A stretch of 55,014 nucleotides of DNA from Candidatus Aminicenantes bacterium JdFR-78. Lineage in GTDB: Bacteria > Acidobacteriota > Aminicenantia > JdFR-78. Each line of letters opens with the position of its first letter. The first letter of the stretch is position 1. The notes below the pieces were generated by a model that saw nothing but the letters and a program-made list of their open reading frames with translations, was not told where the DNA came from and ran no database searches. Positions 34,862-42,322 of this stretch are shown piece after piece. The stretch spans positions 1 to 55,014 of the forward strand of contig MTON01000002.1 in assembly GCA_002010665.1 (NCBI GenBank). Direction: 5' to 3'. Position numbers and translations under genes: made by a program.

Positions 34862-36002
34862 GGGAGTTTTAACTGGAGTCCATTATTTGGATGGTGACTT
34901 TGCAATAGCTGAAGGCGCATTAGCAGCAGGGTGTCGTTTCTTTGCTGGGTATCCTATAACACCTTCAACTGAAGTTGCAGAAAGATTTGCAGAAAGAATT
35001 CCTTTAATTGGAGGAGTTTTTATACAAATGGAAGATGAGCTTGGTTCAATTGCTGCAGTAATTGGGGCTTCATGGGCTGGAGTTAAAGCTATGACTGTAA
35101 CCTCAGGTCCTGGTTTCTCTCTCATGATGGAAAACATCGGTTTAGCAGCAATGATGGAAGTCCCGTGTGTAATTGCTAATGTGCAGAGAGGGGGGCCTTC
35201 AACCGGTTTACCAACATTACCCGGCCAGGGAGACATGATGCAGGTTAGATGGGGTTCCCATGGGGATTATGAAATTATTGCTCTTTCTCCTAATTCTCCA
35301 CAAGAATGTTTCGACCTTACAATTGAAGCATTTAATCTTTCTGAAATGTATAGAGTCCCTGTTTTTATTATGACGGATGAATGTGTAGGACATATGCATG
35401 AAAGAGTTGTTATCCCGCCCCCTGAAGAAATTGAACTCATTGAAAGAAAATGGTATGAGGGACCAAAAGACAAGTATTTACCTTACAAACCTGATAAAGA
35501 TATGATTCCATTTATGGTGAAAGCTGGAGATGGATATCGTTTCCATACTACAGGGTTAACTCATGATGAAAGAGGTTATCCTGTTATTAATGCAGAATGC
35601 CAAAATATTTTAGTCCCTCGTCTTGTTGAAAAAATAAAAAAGAATGCGGATAAAATTATAAAATTTGAAGAAGAGGAGACAGATACAGCAGAGGTTATAG
35701 TTATTTCATATGGAATAACTTCAAGAGTTGCTATTAAAGCAGTACAAGAAGCAAGAGAAAAAGGTATGAAAGTGGGAACTTTGAGATTGATTACCGTATG
35801 GCCTTTTCCTGAAAAACGAGTGAAAGAACTTGCTGAAAAAGTAAAAGCATTTATTGTCCCTGAAATTAATTATGGTCAGATTGTATTAGAAGTAGAACGC
35901 TGTGCTGGTGGAAAAGCTTCAGTTATTGGAGTGCCCCATTGCGGAGGCGGAGTCCATGATCCAGATATTATTTTTAATGCAATTAAGGAGGCTTTAAAAT
36001 GA
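34836..36002 (+). CDS. korA: 2-oxoglutarate:ferredoxin oxidoreductase alpha subunit
   Basis: A 388-residue alpha subunit of a 2-oxoacid:ferredoxin oxidoreductase, with GDFAIAEGALAAGCRFFAGYPITPSTE-type N-terminus (best match: 2-oxoglutarate class), GPGFSLMMENIG, RGGPSTGLPTLPGQGD and the C-terminal domain ending in HCGGGVHDPD. It uses a GTG start, supported by AGGAGG about eight bases upstream and the overlap with korD. It converts 2-oxoglutarate and CoA to succinyl-CoA plus reduced ferredoxin, or the reverse. Substrate choice between 2-oxoglutarate and other 2-oxoacids is inferred from gene set and sequence resemblance. Confidence 0.92.
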   Translation: MKKITADPKGVLTGVHYLDGDFAIAEGALAAGCRFFAGYPITPSTEVAERFAERIPLIGGVFIQMEDELGSIAAVIGASWAGVKAMTVTSGPGFSLMMENIGLAAMMEVPCVIANVQRGGPSTGLPTLPGQGDMMQVRWGSHGDYEIIALSPNSPQECFDLTIEAFNLSEMYRVPVFIMTDECVGHMHERVVIPPPEEIELIERKWYEGPKDKYLPYKPDKDMIPFMVKAGDGYRFHTTGLTHDERGYPVINAECQNILVPRLVEKIKKNADKIIKFEEEETDTAEVIVISYGITSRVAIKAVQEAREKGMKVGTLRLITVWPFPEKRVKELAEKVKAFIVPEINYGQIVLEVERCAGGKASVIGVPHCGGGVHDPDIIFNAIKEALK

Positions 36003-36880
36003 AGAAAGAAGTAGAGAGCGGGGAGAAAAACCCAATAGAAAGCTTTCTTAGAATGGATAGAATTCCTCATATATGGTGTCCTGGTTGTGGAATTGGGATT
36101 GTTGTAACTTCTTTTGTTGATGCGCTTCGGAAAAGTGATATTGATTTAGATAAGGTATGTGTTGTATCAGGAATTGGATGTACTGGAAGAGTAGCTGGTT
36201 ATTTAAAATTAGATTCATTTCATACTACTCATGGCCGTGCTATTCCTTTTGCAACAGGACTAAAGCTTGCTAATCCTGAATTAAAAGTTGTTGTTTTCAG
36301 TGGAGATGGAGATTTAATTGCAATTGGTGGGAATCATTTTATTCATGCAGCCCGTAGAAATATGGATTTAGTTATAATATGTGTAAATAACTTCAACTAT
36401 GCTATGACAGGTGGTCAATTAGGTCCTACAACTCCACTTGAGGCTAATCTCTCAACCGCTCCTTATGGTAATTTTGAATATCCATTTAATCTCCCATACC
36501 TTGCGGAAGCATGCGGTGCAACTTATGTTGCTCGATGGACTGCTCTTCACTTAAGAAGACTTTCAAAATCTATCCAAGAGGCTTTATCACATAAAGGTTT
36601 TTCCTTTATCGAAGTTATAACACCATGTGTAACTTTATATGCCAGAAGAAATCGCCTTGGTAGCGGACTGAATTTATTAAAATATTATCATGACAATTCT
36701 GAAATTCAACACGGAGCAGATACAAAGACTCTTGATATAAGTTTTCAAGGGAAACTTATTGTAGGAAAATTTGTAGAAAAGGAAAAACCTACGTTTCTTG
36801 ATGCCATGAATCAACGTCTTAGTAGAGTTTTAGGAGATAAATACCAGTTATATGGGAGAATAAATGATGATAGAGATTAG
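35999..36880 (+). CDS. korB: 2-oxoglutarate:ferredoxin oxidoreductase beta subunit
   Basis: A 293-residue thiamine-diphosphate-binding beta subunit. The TPP motif GDGDLIAIGGNHFIHAARRN is followed by NNFNYAMTGGQ. Cysteines in WCPGCGIG and GIGCTGR, with the later TPCVTLY, can hold the [4Fe-4S] cluster. It overlaps korA by four bases (ATGA) and korC by 17. Length is normal. Confidence 0.94.
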   Translation: MKKEVESGEKNPIESFLRMDRIPHIWCPGCGIGIVVTSFVDALRKSDIDLDKVCVVSGIGCTGRVAGYLKLDSFHTTHGRAIPFATGLKLANPELKVVVFSGDGDLIAIGGNHFIHAARRNMDLVIICVNNFNYAMTGGQLGPTTPLEANLSTAPYGNFEYPFNLPYLAEACGATYVARWTALHLRRLSKSIQEALSHKGFSFIEVITPCVTLYARRNRLGSGLNLLKYYHDNSEIQHGADTKTLDISFQGKLIVGKFVEKEKPTFLDAMNQRLSRVLGDKYQLYGRINDDRD

Positions 36881-37415
36881 ATTTTCTGGTTTTGGTGGGC
36901 AAGGAATTATTAGATGTGGTTTAATCACAGGAAAAGCATTGGCACTTTTTGATAATAAACATGCAACCATGACTCAAAGTTTTGGACCAGAAGCGAGGGG
37001 CTCTGCCTGTAGTTCCCAACTTGTAGTTTCAGAGGATAAAGTTCTTTATCCTTACGTTACGAATCCTCATATACTGGTAGCAATGTCTCAAGATGCGTAT
37101 GAAAAATATTATCCTGAACTGAGAGATGGAGGAACCCTTATAGTAGATGGAGATCTTGTTAAGGTTAAACCTGATAAAAGGAATATAAAAATTTATTCCA
37201 TACCAGCAACACGTTTTGCAGAAGAACTAGGGAATAAAATAATTGCTAATCTCGTGATGCTTGGATTTTTTACTGCAGTTACTAAAATTGTTTCCCCAGA
37301 TGCTATGAAAAAAGCACTCCCTGGATTAGTTCCAGACAGATTTCTAGATTTAAATTTGAAGGCATTTGATCGTGGATATGAATATGGAAAGCAAATATTA
37401 ACTTCGCAAAAATGA
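36864..37415 (+). CDS. korC: 2-oxoglutarate:ferredoxin oxidoreductase gamma subunit
   Basis: A 183-residue gamma subunit (FSGFGGQGIIRCGLITGKA, TQSFGPEARGSACSSQLVVS, then VPDRFLDLNLKAFDRGYEYG). It binds CoA with the other subunits. GGGAG precedes the start; ATG codons at 36864 and 36867 are equally possible. It completes the four-subunit enzyme and is followed by the second hdrA 40 bases later. Confidence 0.93.
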   Translation: MMIEIRFSGFGGQGIIRCGLITGKALALFDNKHATMTQSFGPEARGSACSSQLVVSEDKVLYPYVTNPHILVAMSQDAYEKYYPELRDGGTLIVDGDLVKVKPDKRNIKIYSIPATRFAEELGNKIIANLVMLGFFTAVTKIVSPDAMKKALPGLVPDRFLDLNLKAFDRGYEYGKQILTSQK

Positions 37416-37455
37416 AAATTGTTATTGATAATCAGTTATTAAACCTGGAGGAGAA

Positions 37456-39405
37456 ATGAAAAGAATTGGAGTATTTATTTGCCATTGTGGTGTAAATATT
37501 GCAGGAACAGTTAATGTAAAAGAAGTATCCGAAGAACTTTCTAAATATAAAGGGGTTGTTCTATCTACAGATTATGTATATATGTGTTCAGATCCTGGAC
37601 AAAAACTAATAATTGATTCTATAAAAAATCATAAATTAGAAGGAATTGTAATAGGATGTTGTTCTCCTAATCTCCATGAATCAACTTTTAGAAATGCGGT
37701 TAAGAAGGGAGGATTGAATCCATATCTATGTGAAATAGCAAATATTAGAGAACAATGTAGTTGGGTACACGTAGAAAAGGATGTAGCAACCACAAAAGCC
37801 ATAAAGATCGTTAAAAGTATGGTGGAAAAGGCTTTAAGAAACAAACCTCTTCAGCCCATTAAAGTTCCAATTACAAAGAGGGCACTTGTTATAGGTGGTG
37901 GAATTAGTGGTATTCAAGCTACATTAGATATTGCAAATGGCGGATATGAAGTTATATTAGTGGAGAAGTCTCCATCAATAGGTGGACATATGATTCAGCT
38001 TTCTGAAACTTTTCCAACTCTTGACTGCTCACAATGTATTTTAACTCCAAAAATGGTAGAAGTATCCAGACATCCTAATATTAAACTAATGACATATTCT
38101 GAAGTTCAGGAAATTTCTGGTTTTGTTGGAAATTTCAAAGTTAAAATCTTAAAAAAAGCTCGGTATGTGAGAGAGGATAAATGTACACTATGCGGTGAGT
38201 GTACAAAGGTTTGTCCAATTGTAGTCCCAAATGAATTTGATTTAGGTTTAACTGGAAGAAGAGCTATATATATTCCTTTCCCTCAAGCGATTCCTCCTTC
38301 GTATACTATTGATCCAGAGGCTTGTCCAGGATTTTTTCCTATTGCTTGTGGAAAATGTGCAGATGTTTGTGAAGCAAATGCAATAGATTTTGATATGAAA
38401 CCTGAAATTGTTGAAGAGGAAGTGGGAGCTATAGTTGTAGCTACAGGTTATGATTTATATAGTAAAGAAAAAATAGCAGAATATGGTTCTGGCAAATATC
38501 CGGATGTGATTGATGGGCTTCAATTCGAAAGACTCTTATCTGCTTCAGGACCAACTATGGGAAAGATTTTGAGACCTTCGGATCATAAGGAACCAAAAGA
38601 AGTTGTTTTTATTCAGTGTGCTGGTTCTCGGGACCCTGAGCTTCATAATGCATATTGTTCCAAAATTTGTTGTATGTATACTGCTAAACATGCCATGCTT
38701 TATAAACATCGAGTCCCAGATGGTCGTGCATATATTTTCTATATTGATGTTCGTTCAGCCGGAAAAGGATATGAAGAATTTGTTCAAAGAGCAGTAGAGG
38801 AGGATGGAGTTGTTTATCTTAGAGGTAAAGTTTCAAAAATATTCCAAGAAAATGGGAAAATTAAAGTATGGGGAGTAGATACTCTCACAGGTAAAGATGT
38901 TGAAATAGATGCTGATATGGTTGTATTAGCAATGGCTATAAAACCTTCTAAAGGTGCACAGGAATTAGCAAAAAAGCTTAAGATAGCAATAGATAGGGAT
39001 GGATTTTTCTCCGAAGTTCATCCAAAATTAAGACCAGTAGAGAGTCCCACTGCAGGGGTTTTTCTTGCTGGAGCAGCTCAAGCACCTAAAGATATTCCGG
39101 AAGCAGTAGCTCAAGCAAGTGGAGCAGCAAGTAAAGTTTTAGCATTATTTTCTTCAGAACAGCTTTATCATGATCCAATAATAGCTGAAGTGAATGAAGA
39201 AATATGTAGTGGATGTAAACTTTGTATTTCAGTTTGTCCCTATGATGCTCGAGTTTATGATAAAGAAAAAAATATTGTAACAGTGAACGAGATTCTTTGC
39301 GAGGGTTGTGGAGCATGTGTATCAGCTTGTCCTTCAGGCGCAACCCAACAACACAATTTCACAGATGAACAAATTTGTTCTATGATAAATGCAATATTAA
39401 GTTAA
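37456..39405 (+). CDS. hdrA: Heterodisulfide reductase subunit A-like bifurcating flavoprotein (HdrA, copy 2)
   Basis: A 649-residue HdrA, collinear with copy 1: GVFICHCGVNIAG, flavin motif GGGISG, GGHMIQL and the canonical LDCSQCILTPK, inserted clusters (CTLCGECTKVCP; CPGFFPIACGKCADVC), and C-terminal clusters (CSGCKLCISVCP, CEGCGACVSACP). A GGAGG site precedes it. Because it sits between korC and mvhD and near hdrCB copy 2, it should receive or deliver low-potential electrons via the Kor ferredoxin. The pair of C-terminal ferredoxins is the usual ferredoxin-reducing branch. Confidence 0.95.
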   Translation: MKRIGVFICHCGVNIAGTVNVKEVSEELSKYKGVVLSTDYVYMCSDPGQKLIIDSIKNHKLEGIVIGCCSPNLHESTFRNAVKKGGLNPYLCEIANIREQCSWVHVEKDVATTKAIKIVKSMVEKALRNKPLQPIKVPITKRALVIGGGISGIQATLDIANGGYEVILVEKSPSIGGHMIQLSETFPTLDCSQCILTPKMVEVSRHPNIKLMTYSEVQEISGFVGNFKVKILKKARYVREDKCTLCGECTKVCPIVVPNEFDLGLTGRRAIYIPFPQAIPPSYTIDPEACPGFFPIACGKCADVCEANAIDFDMKPEIVEEEVGAIVVATGYDLYSKEKIAEYGSGKYPDVIDGLQFERLLSASGPTMGKILRPSDHKEPKEVVFIQCAGSRDPELHNAYCSKICCMYTAKHAMLYKHRVPDGRAYIFYIDVRSAGKGYEEFVQRAVEEDGVVYLRGKVSKIFQENGKIKVWGVDTLTGKDVEIDADMVVLAMAIKPSKGAQELAKKLKIAIDRDGFFSEVHPKLRPVESPTAGVFLAGAAQAPKDIPEAVAQASGAASKVLALFSSEQLYHDPIIAEVNEEICSGCKLCISVCPYDARVYDKEKNIVTVNEILCEGCGACVSACPSGATQQHNFTDEQICSMINAILS

Positions 39406-39406
39406 A

Positions 39407-39814
39407 ATGAGAAAAGAGATTTTTGAACCCAAAATAGTTTGTTTTGCGTGTAAGTGGTGTACTTCAGCAGGGGCTGATTTAGCAGGAACATTAAGATTTA
39501 AATACAAACCAAATGGAATAATTATAAAGATTATGTGTTCTTCTCGAGTAGATCCTCAGCATGTTTTATGGGCTTTTAAACAAAAAGCTGACGGAATATT
39601 AATAGGAGGATGCCATCCTGGTGACTGTCATTATCAAAATGGAAATCTTAAAACTATGCGCCGTGTCATGCTTTTGAAAAAATTATTAAATGATTTTGGA
39701 GTAGAGCCGGAAAGGCTTCATTTAGAGTGGATTTCTGCATCCGAAGGCAAAAAATTTGTAAAAACTATGGACAATTTTATTGAAAAAATTAGGAAACTTG
39801 GTCCCTTAAAATGA
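39407..39814 (+). CDS. mvhD: MvhD-like [2Fe-2S] electron-transfer subunit (copy 2)
   Basis: A 135-residue MvhD, paralogous to copy 1, with CKWC near residue 15, IMCSSRVDP and GGCHPGDCHY. It begins one base after the hdrA stop with no ribosome site, so it is translationally coupled. Its neighbours downstream are a fumarate-reductase-like pair rather than a hydrogenase or formate dehydrogenase, which suggests that it connects HdrA with that enzyme. Confidence 0.93.
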   Translation: MRKEIFEPKIVCFACKWCTSAGADLAGTLRFKYKPNGIIIKIMCSSRVDPQHVLWAFKQKADGILIGGCHPGDCHYQNGNLKTMRRVMLLKKLLNDFGVEPERLHLEWISASEGKKFVKTMDNFIEKIRKLGPLK

Positions 39815-39863
39815 GAGATATGGAAAGTAAAAAGAAAGAAAAGAGGGGTATTGGAGGGTAGTC

Positions 39864-40559
39864 ATGGAAGTAAAAAGAGAAATGGTAACCATTTATATTA
39901 TGGGTAAAGCTTATAAAGTTCCTGCTGATGCTACAATTATGGGAGCTTTAGAGTATGCCGGTTATCAATTAAAAAGAGGAGCTGGATGCAGAGAAGGCTT
40001 CTGTGGAGCATGTGCAACTGTATATAGATTACCAAAAGATTACAAACTTTACACTGGTTTAGCTTGTTCAACCCTTGTTAAGGATGGAATGTATTTAACT
40101 CAGATTCCTTTTGTTCCTGCAGATAAACCAGTTTATGATATTAATAAACTTGAACCAACAGTTGTAACTTTTCAGAAAATTTATCCAGAAGTTTTTAGAT
40201 GTGTAGCATGCAATACTTGTACAAAAGCTTGCCCACAAGATTTGGAAGTAATGGATTATATTCAAGCAATAATAAGAGGAGATATAGCTAAAGCAGCAGA
40301 CCTTTCCTTTGATTGCATATGTTGTGGGTTATGTGCAATTCGCTGTCCTGCAGAAATTGTTCAATATAACGTGGGATTATTGGCAAGAAGACTTTACGGG
40401 AAATATTTGAACTCAAAGAGTAAGCAACTTGATAAAAGAATTGAGGAGATAAAACAAGGTAAATTCGATGAAGAAATTTCTAAATTGATGAAAATGAGTC
40501 GTGATGAACTTCAGAAAAAATATTATGAAAGAGACTTGGAAGCCCAGGTTGGAGACTAA
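39864..40559 (+). CDS. Fumarate reductase/succinate dehydrogenase-like iron-sulfur subunit (TfrB/FrdB-like)
   Basis: A 231-residue iron-sulfur subunit. A [2Fe-2S] plant-ferredoxin-like domain (Cys42, 47, 50, 68) is followed by two motifs, Cys113-116-119-123 and Cys151-154-157-161. In classical FrdB the last cluster is [3Fe-4S]; here all four cysteines are present, allowing [4Fe-4S]. There is no membrane-anchor gene and no CCG domain, unlike methanogen TfrB. GGAGGGT precedes the ATG. It pairs with the flavoprotein downstream and probably passes electrons to it from MvhD/HdrA. Confidence 0.85.
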   Translation: MEVKREMVTIYIMGKAYKVPADATIMGALEYAGYQLKRGAGCREGFCGACATVYRLPKDYKLYTGLACSTLVKDGMYLTQIPFVPADKPVYDINKLEPTVVTFQKIYPEVFRCVACNTCTKACPQDLEVMDYIQAIIRGDIAKAADLSFDCICCGLCAIRCPAEIVQYNVGLLARRLYGKYLNSKSKQLDKRIEEIKQGKFDEEISKLMKMSRDELQKKYYERDLEAQVGD

Positions 40560-40614
40560 TATTTTTTTATGAACAAGGAAGATTTAGAAAATAAATATAT
40601 GGAGGTTATTTAAA

Positions 40615-42282
40615 ATGTATCCAGAATATATGAGAGAATCAATAAAAAAAGTTGAGCAAACTAGGCAGAAAAGGCTTGAACTTGCAAAATCAGGCAAAGA
40701 AGTTTATCCACCTATGAATGCAAAAGAAAGAGAAGAAGTTTTATATAAATTTCATCCTGATTATAGAGAAGGAGCTCGAAGAGTTGTAAGAGTAGGTCCA
40801 AATAAAGGAGAGAGTCTAACAACTGAGGTTGCTGATTTATTAGAAGCACATTCAAGAATAAAGCCTGAATTATTTGACTTGACAAATCCAGATTATGAAA
40901 CAGATTTATTAATTATCGGAGGAGGTGGAGCAGGTTGTGCAGCTGCACTTACTGCTATAGAAGAAGGTGTGAATGTAATTATAGTTACCAAATTAAGACT
41001 TGGGGACGCAAATTCAATGATGTCTCAAGGAGGAATGCAGGCAGCTGTTAATCCTAATGATTCACCTACTATTCATTATTTAGATGCTATCGGAGGAGGA
41101 CATTTTGATAATAAGCCCGAATTAGTTAAAGCCTTAGTAATTGATGCTCCAGAAGTTGTAAAGTGGCTTGAAGAACTTGGAGTAATGTGGGATAAATTGC
41201 CAGATGGTTCACTACAGACAATTCATGGAGGCGGAACTTCTAGGAGAAGAATGCTTTCATGCAGGGACTATACAGGAGCTGCAATAATGAGAACATTGAT
41301 GGATGAAGTTAGGAATCATCCAGATAAAATAAAAGTAATTGAGTTTAATCCTGCTATTGAATTAATTATGGATGACAAAGGACAATGTGCTGGAGCAGTA
41401 ATTTATAATTTAGAAACCGAAGAATATAGCACTATTAAAGCCAAAGCAACAATAATTGCAACAGGAGGATTTGGTCGTCTTCATATTAGAGGATTTGATA
41501 CTACAAATCATTATGGTGCAACAGCTGATGGCGTTGTTATTGCCTATAGAGCAGGGGCAAAATTACTATATATGGATTCTGTTCAATATCATCCTACCGG
41601 AGCTGTTTTCCCAGAGCAAATAGCTGGTTTTTTAGTTACTGAAAAAATAAGAGGAGCAGGCGGACAACCAGTAAATAAGGATGGAGAACTTTTTGTTTTT
41701 CCAAGAGAACCAAGAGATGTTGAATCAGCTGCAATTATTAGAGAATGTGTGGAAAGAAAGAAGGGCGTTGTTACTCCAAGTGGAAGAGTTGGAGTATGGC
41801 TTGACTCTCCTTTGATCGACATGATTCATGGTGAAGGATTTATTAAAAAACAGTTTCCTGCAATGTACAGACAGTTTTATAGATACGGCATTGATATTAC
41901 AAAAGAACCGATACTTGTTTATCCATCACTTCACTATCAAAATGGAGGAGTAGAAATTAATGAGAAATGTGAAACAAATATTCCTGGTTTATATGTAGCA
42001 GGAGAGGCCTCTGGTGGTGTTCATGGAAGAAATCGTCTAATGGGAAATTCTGTTCTGGATTATAATGTATTTGGAAGAAGAGCAGGGCGTTATGCTGCTG
42101 AATATGCTAAAAAAGTAAAATTAGGAAAGCTGACTTTAGAACATGTAAAAAAATACGAAAAAGAACTTGAAGAAGCTGGGATTAAAACAAACAGAATATC
42201 CCCAATTTTATTGCCACTTTATACACCTGAAGAAGTCAGAAAAAGACAGTTGACAGCCCACTATGAGGGAACTTTAAGGTAA
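40615..42282 (+). CDS. Fumarate reductase/succinate dehydrogenase-like flavoprotein subunit (TfrA/FrdA-like)
   Basis: A 555-residue flavoprotein. After a ~95-residue N-terminal extension of unknown role comes the FAD motif GGGGAG (~101-106). The covalent-FAD histidine of SdhA/FrdA is replaced (ANSMMSQGG), so FAD is probably noncovalent, as in NadB and soluble fumarate reductases. QYHPTGAVFP, REPRDVESAAI, SLHYQNGGV and GEASGGVHGRNRLMGNS are the family's active-site and flavin segments. It would interconvert fumarate and succinate in the cytoplasm. L-aspartate oxidase is excluded by the partnered Fe-S subunit, but a different enoate substrate is possible. A GGAGG site precedes it. Confidence 0.86.
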   Translation: MYPEYMRESIKKVEQTRQKRLELAKSGKEVYPPMNAKEREEVLYKFHPDYREGARRVVRVGPNKGESLTTEVADLLEAHSRIKPELFDLTNPDYETDLLIIGGGGAGCAAALTAIEEGVNVIIVTKLRLGDANSMMSQGGMQAAVNPNDSPTIHYLDAIGGGHFDNKPELVKALVIDAPEVVKWLEELGVMWDKLPDGSLQTIHGGGTSRRRMLSCRDYTGAAIMRTLMDEVRNHPDKIKVIEFNPAIELIMDDKGQCAGAVIYNLETEEYSTIKAKATIIATGGFGRLHIRGFDTTNHYGATADGVVIAYRAGAKLLYMDSVQYHPTGAVFPEQIAGFLVTEKIRGAGGQPVNKDGELFVFPREPRDVESAAIIRECVERKKGVVTPSGRVGVWLDSPLIDMIHGEGFIKKQFPAMYRQFYRYGIDITKEPILVYPSLHYQNGGVEINEKCETNIPGLYVAGEASGGVHGRNRLMGNSVLDYNVFGRRAGRYAAEYAKKVKLGKLTLEHVKKYEKELEEAGIKTNRISPILLPLYTPEEVRKRQLTAHYEGTLR

Positions 42283-42322
42283 AAATAAATATTTAAGTTC
42301 TGAAAAGACTAAAAAAGAGTTA

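Noticed and set aside
40569-40613. Fourteen-codon leader ORF just before the fumarate-reductase flavoprotein gene
   Set aside because: Its 3' end spans the ribosome site of the real gene, the composition is not distinctive, and such ORFs are expected by chance in A/T-rich DNA.
42283-42322. Rho-independent terminator between the Hdr block and glyS
   Set aside because: No stable hairpin precedes a T-run on either strand.
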